This document shows positions 1-8,438 of a DNA stretch of 30,945 nucleotides, piece after piece (the first letter of the stretch is position 1; each line of letters opens with the position of its first letter). The notes under the pieces are model-generated. The model was not told the DNA's origin. It was given only the letters and a program-made list of their open reading frames with translations, and made no database searches. This stretch comes from Pleurotus djamor (taxonomy: Eukaryota > Basidiomycota > Agaricomycetes > Agaricales > Pleurotaceae): positions 1 through 30,945 of the forward strand of contig JAPEVF010000543.1 in NCBI GenBank assembly GCA_029747585.1, in the 5' to 3' direction. The translations under genes were made by a program, and so were the position numbers.

Positions 1-1145
1 CTGGTGGGGAGCATGGACTGCAAAACCCCTCGGACACACGCCTCTCTTTCTTTGACATCGGACAATGTTTCAATGGGGAGTGCACACAGCATGGCAAACA
101 CCACAGCCTCCGTGCGAGACCCCATTACAAACTTGTGCCCAATGTCGTCATGGAGGGGGAGGTGTTTCTTCAGAATGTTCTTTTGTAAGCTTTCTTTGTC
201 GATACTTGACAAACATGCATTGTTCAGCCATGATATGGCTAGTGTCGCAAGGAGGAGGATCTGGCCGAGGAGGCCACATTGTGGGGCAAGGAAGAGCTGC
301 GCGAGGAATTGTATGGTCAGGGCGACTGCGCTGAACCCAATCCTGCTGTATGAAGCATCGTTGCCGAAGTCGACTTCGAAGCTCCCCTTCACAATCTGAT
401 TGACCGCTTCTTCCGAGCCCGTCAAGACGATGAAGTGCTTCTTCTCCGCGATGATGCCGTTTCCGAGAGGAGAATGCTGCGAGGGTTTGTGGTACTTCAG
501 GTATATTCTTGCCGAACCAATGAGGAAGCATGCGAGGCCGTTGCAGATGATACCCAGAAGGATTAGTGAGAAGGCAAACCATTCGTCGCAAAGGGCAGAT
601 AATATGCAGATCGCCAAGTTCAAGACGCAGGTGAGAAATGCGACGATGTATCTCCAGGGGGAGGAGGAAAACGTCGCTGGATAGCTAATTGAGACTCGGT
701 TCGGGGCATCTTTCCGGACTTCCTTCAGGTCGACGACCGTAACGGAGATGGGGTTGAGTGATGGGCTTTTGGTCGGATGTTGCACGGGCAAGTCGTCGCA
801 GAGCTGTTCGAAGACATGTCCAACATGTCCAATGTCGGAGATTGCGGTGCCCGACATGATACCCCGGTAGCTAGGACCACTTTTCCCATCCAACTTGAGG
901 AAGGCAGCAGGCTCCTCGTTGACACCTGGATACAAAGCATCCCAAACTTGTCCCCGTGCCAACTTGCCATAGTGCTTGGCCACTTTGTACGATCCCGGGG
1001 TATTATAGAATCCCAGGTATTTCCGGTGCTCGTAGAAATGAACACTCTCGGTTGCTGATATCGCCTCATCTCCACCAAGGAAACCGACGATCCCGGAAAC
1101 ATCTAGGGTAAAGCTCCCCTCGTCAAGGCTCGGTATTGGCGGCAT
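1..1145 (-). CDS. Four-helix membrane protein of unknown family, copy A (3' end outside window)
   Basis: An uninterrupted frame runs from an ATG at 1145 down to base 1, giving 381 codons without a stop, so the gene continues past the left edge. I do not recognise the family. It is a clear paralogue of the gene at 1566-2939 along its whole visible length: both begin MPP, share VSGI-GFLGG, ESVHFY, RKYLG-YNTPGSY and VAKHYGKLA in the soluble N-terminal half, then have two closely paired hydrophobic segments, a second pair further on, and the motif NNAC-SSIDKE just after the last helix. There are no introns, unlike most genes in this window. The predicted form is a multi-pass membrane protein with a soluble N-terminal domain of about 165 residues. 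No function is claimed; the open frame and conservation make a real gene likely. Confidence 0.8.
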   Translation of the reverse strand, partial: MPPIPSLDEGSFTLDVSGIVGFLGGDEAISATESVHFYEHRKYLGFYNTPGSYKVAKHYGKLARGQVWDALYPGVNEEPAAFLKLDGKSGPSYRGIMSGTAISDIGHVGHVFEQLCDDLPVQHPTKSPSLNPISVTVVDLKEVRKDAPNRVSISYPATFSSSPWRYIVAFLTCVLNLAICILSALCDEWFAFSLILLGIICNGLACFLIGSARIYLKYHKPSQHSPLGNGIIAEKKHFIVLTGSEEAVNQIVKGSFEVDFGNDASYSRIGFSAVALTIQFLAQLFLAPQCGLLGQILLLATLAISWLNNACLSSIDKESLQKNILKKHLPLHDDIGHKFVMGSRTEAVVFAMLCALPIETLSDVKEREACVRGVLQSMLPT

Positions 1146-1565
1146 GGAGATCGGACAGCGGAATCAAATTGTATCTGAAATTCACCATGAGTCATGTAAG
1201 TAACGCTGTGTGTGGTTCAACAGCCTTTCGGCGGATGGACTGACCTCAACTTGTGGGTGGTTGTTTCCGACGTTCAGTACTATCTCACTTCAATTCGTCG
1301 TTCGTCGTGGTGAGTCCGAGAGAGAAGTTCGACCCATACAAGGAGCATTTTTGTTCCCCAGAAAGTCCATACCAACTAGTTCACAGCTTTGAAGCTGTTG
1401 TCAGTGGGACTGGTCACTGCAAGTGCTGCGCCCACGTGCTCGAGCAGAAGGAGAAGCGGAAGCGCTGAAAGACGACTGGTCATCGATTCATCCAGGATTC
1501 ATCTCTAAGTAAGTATGTAACGCGCATTGCGATTTTCGAGAGCAAACATCGGTCGCTCATCGAAA
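1146..1565. other. Intergenic gap between the two membrane-protein paralogues
   Basis: About 420 bases lie between the start of copy A (1145) and the stop of copy B (1566), both minus strand. The stretch should hold the promoter of copy A and the 3' end of copy B. I see no convincing exon, TATA box or repeat in it. Confidence 0.5.
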
Positions 1566-2939
1566 TCAAGACTTCTGGTAACCCAACCTGCAGAACTCGT
1601 CGACGGCTAAATCAGCATCTCCGAACAAATGGTCCAGAAGTTTCGACCCTCTCCTGTCTTGGTTTTGGAACGGAGATTTCTCCCAGCCATGGACAGGAAC
1701 ATCTACCATCTGGGCGACTTTTTTGCTCACAACATCCATCCAATAGCTCCAATCCTCCGTTCCTGTGGGCAACAATGACTCGAGGATGTTTCGTATGTGG
1801 GCCTCTCGCCGGGTCTGAGTCTTCTCTCTGAGTTCCTCTAGTGGAAGTGCTTGCAGCATTGCGAAGACCACCGCGGTGGTCCTGGTGGGTAAGCTATATT
1901 TTGTCCCAAAAGTCTCCTGGAGGGGGAAGTTCTGCTTGAGAATCTTCTTCTGCAGGGCTTCTTTGTCGATGCTCGAAAAGCAAGCATTGTTGACCCATGA
2001 AACTGCAAGTGTTGATAGGAAGAGGATCTGGCCGAAGAGTCCGCTTTGGGGGATGAGGAAGAGTTGCGCGATGAATTGAAATGTGAGTGCTGTCGCACTG
2101 AGTCCCAACCTGTGGTATTTACCATCATTCCTGTGCCCATACCTCACAATGAACCTTCCGGAAGTGATGTAGTTTACGGCTGCCTGGTTCCCTCGTAGAA
2201 CGATGAGCTGGTCGCGATCGTCCATTACACCGTGCCCCGAAGGAGAGTGCTCCGAAGGTGTCGGCCGCGTCAAAAAGATTTTCGCGGAGCCAATCTCGAA
2301 GCAAGCAAATCCATTGCATAGAATCCCCAATAGTATCAAGGCGAAGGCGTACCACTCTTCAAAAATGCCGCAGACAAGGCAGGCCCCGATGCTGAACATG
2401 ATTGTCGCGATTGCAATGATGTGCCGTAGTGGTGTCGAGAGGAAAGTCGCAGGGTATGGGATGGTGATCTCTTTCTCCCCGCCATGACTCTCCCCCTCTA
2501 GTTCGACAATCGTCACGCGCGTCGGAGCACCAGTCTTACGTTTCGGTTTCACCGTATTCGTAGGGTCTTCATGTAGATCCCGGCGGCACATCTGACCGAA
2601 AATGTAGCCTATGTGCCCGATATCGTCAATCGTGGTCCCCGAAATGGTCCCGATGTATTTTGGACCTCGTTCCCCGTCCATCTTTAAAAACTTCGCGGGC
2701 TCATCGTTTATTCCAGGGTAGAGGCCGTCCCAAAGCTGCGAGTTCGCTAGCTTTCCGTAGTGCTTTGCTACAGTATACGACCCCGGGGTGTTGTATAGAC
2801 CCAAGTACTTCCTGTACTTGTAGAAGTGAACGCTCTCCATCGCCGACACGGCCTCTTCCCCTCCAAGAAAGCCGGCAATTCCAGAAACATTCAGGGTAAA
2901 GTGATCAGGTTCCGTTCCAGGAATGGGCATTGGCGGCAT
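1566..2939 (-). CDS. Four-helix membrane protein of unknown family, copy B
   Basis: A single-exon frame of 457 codons. Residues 1-165 form a soluble domain shared with copy A (VSGIAGFLGGEE, ESVHFYKYRKYLG, YNTPGSYTVAKHYGKLA). Hydrophobic segments lie near residues 173-193, 196-217, 279-297 and 302-321, which suggests four membrane passes arranged as two hairpins separated by a loop of about 60 residues. The last helix is followed by NNACFSSIDKEALQKK and a charged C-terminal region of about 130 residues. There is no obvious signal peptide. By eye about two thirds of aligned positions match copy A over the first 110 residues, so the pair looks like a tandem duplication with the same orientation. 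I do not recognise a named family or catalytic motif. The role is unknown; a membrane-anchored protein of agaricomycetes is an inference from layout only. Confidence 0.85.
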   Translation of the reverse strand: MPPMPIPGTEPDHFTLNVSGIAGFLGGEEAVSAMESVHFYKYRKYLGLYNTPGSYTVAKHYGKLANSQLWDGLYPGINDEPAKFLKMDGERGPKYIGTISGTTIDDIGHIGYIFGQMCRRDLHEDPTNTVKPKRKTGAPTRVTIVELEGESHGGEKEITIPYPATFLSTPLRHIIAIATIMFSIGACLVCGIFEEWYAFALILLGILCNGFACFEIGSAKIFLTRPTPSEHSPSGHGVMDDRDQLIVLRGNQAAVNYITSGRFIVRYGHRNDGKYHRLGLSATALTFQFIAQLFLIPQSGLFGQILFLSTLAVSWVNNACFSSIDKEALQKKILKQNFPLQETFGTKYSLPTRTTAVVFAMLQALPLEELREKTQTRREAHIRNILESLLPTGTEDWSYWMDVVSKKVAQMVDVPVHGWEKSPFQNQDRRGSKLLDHLFGDADLAVDEFCRLGYQKS

Positions 2940-3799
2940 GTTGGCGTATCTACTTAAAGGGCCTCAGATTTCAGAACATGTGGGTGGCAAACTGTATACA
3001 TTATCAGACGTACTGCTTTTTCAGTGTTCCAACCTGTCTTCGTTTGGGGAGGTCCTGGGGGACTTTGGGTGAAGGAAAGGGCTATTTGTACTCTTCCTTA
3101 GGCTTCGACACGCTCATTCCATGCCCCTTGTCGTGAAGCGCTGCTTTCACTCAGCTGAGTCTGTCCTCGTGTGTTTTCTGAGAACATTTGGCCTTCTGGC
3201 GCTTGGGGACTCTTCTGAGACCCACATTCGCTTATAAAGTTGGGCAACACCCTTAAAGAGGTGTAATTAAGCTGGGGCAAATAAAGAAGGTAGCCCACGG
3301 ATACTCTTCGCAATTTACCCTCTCGTGAAACTCTTGGTAGAACTCTGATAGCCATTCGGGCAGCATTATGAATCTTAGTAGCCCCTTATTACTCCTGTGA
3401 TTTATTGCGTGACGCGTTATGTCACGCTTGCAACGCACGCGTCCTTGCCTCTGTAGGCTGGTAACCAACCTGCCTATGAGGAAATCTTTTCGACGCTTGG
3501 GCGGAGATTTGCCGATAGGCAGGCTGGGGAATTCGGTTAAGCGCCCTCTATGGGGCGCGACGAGATGCTCGCGTGGCTTTGATCGAAAGTGTCAGCCAAT
3601 GAAATCTCTAGCAGTGATTATGTAAATACTCTGATTCAATATTCGATTTCGGCTTGGACTCACTTCCGGTCACAATCCATCGCTTTCTCCTCTCTCTACA
3701 GCCCTTTGTGAGTTTTTGATCTATGATAGTATATCTAAAGCAGCGACGGTTGGCGTCTTCAGAGATCAAAGATCGTCTTTGCCTCCAGATCACCCAGAG
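2940..3799. other. Intergenic region with short palindromes and two ACGCGT sites
   Basis: About 860 bases without a supportable gene. The left part should contain the promoter of the minus-strand membrane gene. Between about 3400 and 3560 there are several inverted repeats (described separately) and ACGCGT at 3412-3417 and 3437-3442. An upstream exon of the small gene starting at 3800 may lie in 3690-3799, but I could not place one with confidence. Confidence 0.5.
3407..3558. repeat. Cluster of short inverted repeats
   Basis: Three inverted repeats are visible. GCGTGAC at 3407-3413 pairs with GTCACGC at 3421-3427 (7 bp arms, 7 nt loop). CCAACCTGCCTAT at 3465-3477 pairs with ATAGGCAGGCTGG at 3515-3527 (12 of 13 positions, 37 nt loop). 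GCGCCC at 3541-3546 pairs with GGGCGC at 3553-3558 (6 nt loop). I found no tRNA-like A and B boxes. They could be regulatory palindromes, a structured transcript or the remnant of a small inverted-repeat element. Confidence 0.45.
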
Positions 3800-4022
3800 A
3801 TGATCTGCTTACAGCAAGGCCACGATCCGAATACCCACTACGGCTTCCTTGGTGGGTCATCTGTCGATGTGAGCACTTACATCCTACTGACATCATGCTT
3901 CTATTTCTTTAGGCATCATTGCGGCAATAGTCTGGTTCCCATTGGGAATTGGCTTGTGTCTCCTTGATCGAAGGGTCAAGTGCAGACGCTGTAATCACGT
4001 TATCGACGAAGGACTCTGCTGA
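3800..4022 (+). CDS. Very small membrane protein, BRI3-like C-terminal module
   Basis: Two exons, 3800-3851 and 3913-4022, join across a GT-AG intron of 61 nt to give 53 residues; an upstream exon may be missing. After a short polar start (GHDPNTHYGFLG) comes a hydrophobic segment, IIAAIVWFPLGIGLCLL, then DRRVKCRRCNHVIDEGLC and a stop. The order glycine, short helix with FP-G, basic pair, then a C-x2-C knuckle at the extreme C-terminus resembles the end of BRI3 (brain protein I3) family proteins, in which FP-G in the helix is followed by RRCPNC. That link is pattern recognition, not a search result. Such proteins sit in endolysosomal membranes in animals; the fungal role is unknown. The precise splice and frame continuity across the intron are the main support. 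The ATG at 3800 is the simplest start, though the frame is open upstream to about 3716. Confidence 0.6.
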
Positions 4023-4548
4023 GCATTGCATTGGACTTGCTTGGTTTTTCTTGCACATTTCTACTCTCGTATGTCTGCCACTTTGTATTGATCGAACGCT
4101 ATAATATTTTTGATCGCCCGACACTTTTTCCAACGTGCGTCGACAAAGTCTCGATACCCGCCCCAGTAAATTCAATCAGCGACCTTCCTGGCGTGAATGC
4201 TCATTTCTTTCCTTTCCCTTCACACAAGTCACACTCTTCCAACGACTTCTCGGCTTATTCTGGCAACGCCGCCATAAACCGGCAATTTAAAAACTGACCC
4301 TTACCGTTCTTGTCCCTTTCGATTTACTCGCCCAACAAGTTTTTCCTAGCAGGATTTCGAGCCTCAAAGTCTCGCCCTCTGTAACTTTATCGCCTTCGCT
4401 CGTGATAGCTCACAATCGGTTTCAATTTCGCTGGACGGAGCCACAGACTCGCCTTTCCGGGACTGCCCTGGTCACTATAAATCATCGAGGATTTTGAAGA
4501 AGAAAAGCAACCGCCTTGACTCACCAGCTCAGCAATTCAGTGTTCAGG
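4023..4548. other. Intergenic region upstream of tyrosinase
   Basis: About 525 pyrimidine-rich bases between the small membrane protein and the tyrosinase start. Apart from a TATA box near the right end I see no gene or repeat. Confidence 0.5.
4476..4482 (+). promoter_or_regulatory. Probable TATA box of tyrosinase
   Basis: TATAAAT lies 67-73 bases before the tyrosinase ATG at 4549, a normal distance for a fungal core promoter with a short leader. Confidence 0.5.
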
Positions 4549-6128
4549 ATGCACTTGCCCTCGCTCTACACCATTCTCTCTGGTCTCTCTAACTTCTTTC
4601 TGGATGCCTCAGTGTCTGGTCCTAGTACCTCTCTGGTTCTCTCTCCCTCGCCCTGCGTCGAACCCGCCGTACGAAAAGAATGGCGAGCGCTGTCTCCAGG
4701 CGAGCAAGCTGACTGGATTGATGCTGTGAAATGCCTGAGCTCCCTGCCGCACGACCCCTCCTACTTCCCCACCGGAAATACCACCACCTACATGCCACCA
4801 TTGAATACTTCGAGTTCATATTATGACGGTATGCATTATTCTCCCGCGACGATGCTGTTCACTAAGTCGTACCGCCTAGACCTTGTATATCTCCACGTCA
4901 ACAATGACTACCGCGTTCGTCACCTGTACTCTCATGAACGACTTCGCCGTCTGATTTCTTCTTCCTCAGGTACATTTCACCGGCCTCTTCTTCCCTTGGC
5001 ACCGATGGATGGTCCACAACTTCGAAAGCGTCATGTCAGAGAAATGCGGATACCGCGGTTCAACGCCTTATTGGGACTGGTCAATCGGTGAGTTCATCGA
5101 TCAACGCCCTTTCTCCCCTTGCTTCGCTTCATTCCGCCATCAGCATCATAGTACTAACACCTTTTCTGTGTGAACACAGATGCACAAGACGTCTACAACT
5201 CTTCGATTTTCCAAGATACTTCTTTTGGCGGCTGGGGATCTCATCCCGACGACCACTCCGTCCAAAACGGGGCCTTTTCATCGAAGTCTAGTTTCAAGTT
5301 GTCGTATCCATCGCCACATACGCTTCGCCGCAAATTCTCACTTCATCCTTACCTAAAGTCACTTCAACCGGAGTTTCTCAAAGACCCAACGTTACCTGCC
5401 AATGCAAGCTTCACCGCAGAAGCGATACAGACGATCGTAGGCAGTCATAGAGGCGACTTCAAAGGCTTCCAGAAAGAATTCGAAAGTTTTCAGGTAAGTT
5501 TATGGCCCATCGTTTTTCGGATGGGTTTGTTTGTTCGATCTACTTCCCGGGTTCTAAGCGACTTTTGGCTTTTTCCAGGGTCCCCATGCAGCTGTACACC
5601 TTATTATTGGCGGGTATGTCGATAAAGTGTGATCCTGTATCTTAATTGACGACTCGTTCGCTTCCTTAGTGATATGGCCAGCGCATGTCCCGCGAATGCC
5701 CCGATCGGGTGTACTGAGGGGTCGCAGTGGGCTCCTAATGAGCCTTTATTTTGGCTTCATCACGCAGTGCGTCTTTCGCCACCTCCCCAGAGTGTGATCG
5801 ACACGGTCGATGCTGATTTTATCCACCCCCGCAGATGATCGACAAAGTATGGTCCGACTGGCAGAGAATGCACAAGGAGAATGCGTGTTCTTTTGAGGGT
5901 GGTTCTGTGCAACGGCTGGAAAATATTACGATCCATGAGAAGTATCCAAATGGTGGTCCGCCATTCCTTGGAGTGAGTGTACCTATGCTATAGGCTCTTT
6001 GGATAAGCTGACTGACTGGAATTATCTAGACAAACTCGGTGATGTTGGGTGACGGTTTGTTTCCCGATGCTGCCGTCGCGGATGTTCTTGATACGACTGG
6101 CGATTATCTGTGTTATATTTATGGATAG
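4549..6128 (+). CDS. Secreted-type tyrosinase (copper monooxygenase/oxidase domain)
   Basis: Type 3 copper enzymes of this family oxidise phenols to quinones. Eight exons (4549-4828, 4880-4914, 4970-5087, 5180-5493, 5579-5613, 5670-5766, 5835-5972, 6030-6128) join in frame to 371 residues; two exons are only 35 nt. The CuA site is visible: H99 in YLHVNND, H107, and FFPWHRW with H116, ending in the expected glutamate. The CuB site is H252 and H256 in GPHAAVHLIIGGD and H292 in FWLHHAMIDKVW. The conserved Asp before PxFW is Glu285 here. There is no long C-terminal extension as in mushroom melanising tyrosinases, so this is the short class. The N-terminus is hydrophobic but has no basic residue, so the signal peptide is probable rather than certain. 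The frame is also open back to 4516, but the ATG at 4549 is the best start. The gene is convergent with the lipase, 199 bases away. The substrate cannot be told from sequence. Confidence 0.9.
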
Positions 6129-6327
6129 AGTTAGCTTAGAGTAAAGCCGCGATTTTGGCTATAATTTTTGTAGCCTCTGTGCGTAATTTGCTAGAACACC
6201 AGGCGAATGACATCGTGTCGAACTCATATTTAGTATTGATCGCTAACTTACTCGAAGTCGCAGTATTGTCAGGCCATAAGGTAGAGTAGATCGATTGTAC
6301 AGTAATCCATTAGACATACAAGATAAA

Positions 6328-7770
6328 TTAACCGACGGGGCACAATTTCTTGTCCGCTTTGAGGAGAGGGTGCGGCCAGAATGCTGTTAGAGGTCGTCAT
6401 TTTACATTCGTGCGATGAAACCCCGAGAGTTTTTGACTTACAGACACCGAATTGGTCGAGATGGTCGAATTTGAGGGTTAGACCACCGATGGCTAGAAAG
6501 GAGGGTGGTGATCGATGAGCAAACGCACAAAGTGAGAACGAAACGGGAGACATACTTTGTTGAGAGCTACATTTTACGTCCTCTCCGCCATTGCATTTGA
6601 TGATGTTCTCCGGCGTGGCTATTATTATATGGGATAAGGGTGAGGATCATAGGCTAGAAATCGTATAACAGTGAAGAGGCTGACCGGGATCTTTGAATTG
6701 CCAGTATTCGGTGCCAGGGTGAGCGTATTTCAACCAATTTCCGAGTACGGTCGGGACCAAGTCTAGATAAAAACAAGCTGAGTCTACCATTGATAGCGGA
6801 AAAGAGGGGCGTAAGAACCCTTGACGTGAACGCCTATCAGAGAGGAGTGAGTTTACCGGGATGAACAGGCGAGGGAAGAAAGAGATACCGCGGTATATAT
6901 TCGTTACGCCTACGACTTTGTCCACAAGGGCAGCCCAATCCTTGTTTCCAGCTCGTGGAGCACCTTGGGAAAGAGGTCGTTGTTGAGTGACCTCTATATG
7001 TAGATGATCTCAAGGAGGACGCACCGTAACTGTACTGAATAAGTTTCATCTTGGGATATGTGCTCCTCATGACTAAGGATGCGAATTCGGCCATGGCACC
7101 ACCAAGAGAGTGTCCTATCCATAGATAATTACGTTGAGTCGAGAAGGAAGAAGAAACGGTTCGATGCGATGAAACCCACCAACGACCGTCCAGGAATACG
7201 TGGGATTCTTTTTCGTGTATTTGGCCACATCGGCCATTACCACTGGAGATACATCGTTCCAAGCCTTTTGGAAACCTGTATGGACTTCAACCCCGGACGT
7301 GGTTTTAACACCAGTAGCGTTCAGTTTAGACTTCCAAAATTGGGCATCTGGAGATGTGATTTAGGGGGAGGTGGACGTCCTTAGGCTTGGGTATGGCGTA
7401 CCTGTGATAGCATCACTGATGGAGAACGTTCCCTCGAAGACAAGGATATATTCCTTCGCCTTTGGGTCCTCGACCAGGTAACCTTGGGTGCTACCCTCAT
7501 CGTACTACACAAACAATCACATCAACAATGGTCACCTTGCGAGAGCATGATTGCTGAGACACATACACGTTTGGCCTTGCCCCCGTCAAGACCTAATCCC
7601 ATTGGCTTCGTACATTTGCTGTTAAGTTGATAGGCCGCAGCAGCAAATTTGGAGTACTTGACAAGGTTGTCGAATGTCTTCTTGTCAATGGCATCGATGT
7701 TCACGGGTGCTGCGCGAACGAGGACCGAAGTCAAGAGGAGTAGACACCACGAAGCAAGGAAGGTTCGCAT
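6328..7770 (-). CDS. Secreted class 3 lipase / ferulate-esterase-like hydrolase
   Basis: An alpha/beta hydrolase of the fungal lipase class 3 family that cleaves carboxyl esters outside the cell. Ten exons (7770-7567, 7504-7402, 7347-7180, 7114-7025, 6963-6889, 6833-6819, 6762-6685, 6618-6556, 6492-6442, 6383-6328) join in frame to 300 residues. A clear signal peptide occupies about residues 1-20, ending in VRAAP. GHSLGG carries the nucleophile Ser161; Asp219 in HVKDLVPT and His276 in FDHLDQFG complete the triad, with spacings of 58 and 57 close to those in Rhizomucor lipase. The sixth exon is only 15 nt, and the Asp219 codon is split at its downstream junction. Without the microexon the protein lacks the conserved GVHVK before that Asp. 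The length is normal for the family. The preferred substrate (triglyceride or feruloyl ester) is unknown. Confidence 0.88.
6819..6833 (-). other. 15-nt microexon of the lipase
   Basis: Flanked by introns of 55 and 56 nt, it encodes VHVK plus split glycine and aspartate codons, restoring the family pattern YRGVH-xx-D-VPT. Skipping it keeps the frame but removes five residues directly before the catalytic Asp219. Confidence 0.7.
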
Positions 7771-8438
7771 CTTGGCTGTGAAACCACCAAGAAGATCTCA
7801 GAGTCGTTGGTAAAAACGAGTCTAATGGGTCCAGTTTCCTCGGAGGCCATACTTAAATACGAGATCAAAACAGCGAGAATGTTTCCGGTTGAGACTAAGA
7901 CGCTAGCGGGGATCGTGAAGGCGTGTATTTGGTGGAAAAGCTACTAGTCAGTGAGCTGAGTGCTTGGCCTGTCCACAAAGCAAACTTCACAAGAACGGTC
8001 AATGAATTTGTTATTAGAGATTTAGAATGCACTGACGAACATCACAGCACGTACTAATAACGCAAAAGTGCATTGGGACGTCGGCTATCGAACGTAAGCA
8101 TGAACTGACGGACTCTTCGAGGCGAATCATGATGATGCGTCGTACCTGTGGATAGCGCCAAGGGTGTTTGCAACAGCATTTCGGCCCAATAAACACGTTC
8201 GACGTGGCGGTCGAGCTCAAAGTACCCAGAGCTAAGCACAGGTACTGTTCAACATTTGAAAGCTTGCCAAGGGCCGGAAAGTTCAAGTTCGGAATTTCCA
8301 TATGTTCTTTATCCATTGACAAAACGACAAGTTGGTGTTACAAAAACCACTAAAACAGACATAGGTACACTCATGCGACATATAACAGGAGAGGAGACAA
8401 ATCAAGCAAGATGAATACATAGAATAACGGGGAACAAA
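7771..8438. other. Intergenic region upstream of lipase, with a possible gene fragment
   Basis: About 670 bases. It contains the lipase promoter (a weak minus-strand TATTTAA at 7853-7859, 83-89 bases before the ATG) and the 3' end of cdc6. A minus-strand open stretch at 8054-8239 looks protein-like and is listed separately. Confidence 0.45.
8054..8239 (-). pseudogene. Possible orphan exon or gene fragment
   Basis: A minus-strand open frame of 61 codons contains YFELDRHVERVYWAEMLLQT, whose composition looks like real protein. It has no convincing start, upstream exon or family match, and the space to the cdc6 stop is too small for a large gene. It may be a remnant of a lost gene or chance. 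The call is weak. Confidence 0.2.

Noticed and set aside
3407..3558. tRNA or snRNA in the palindrome cluster
   Set aside because: No cloverleaf, A box or B box could be fitted; arms are short and unrelated to each other.
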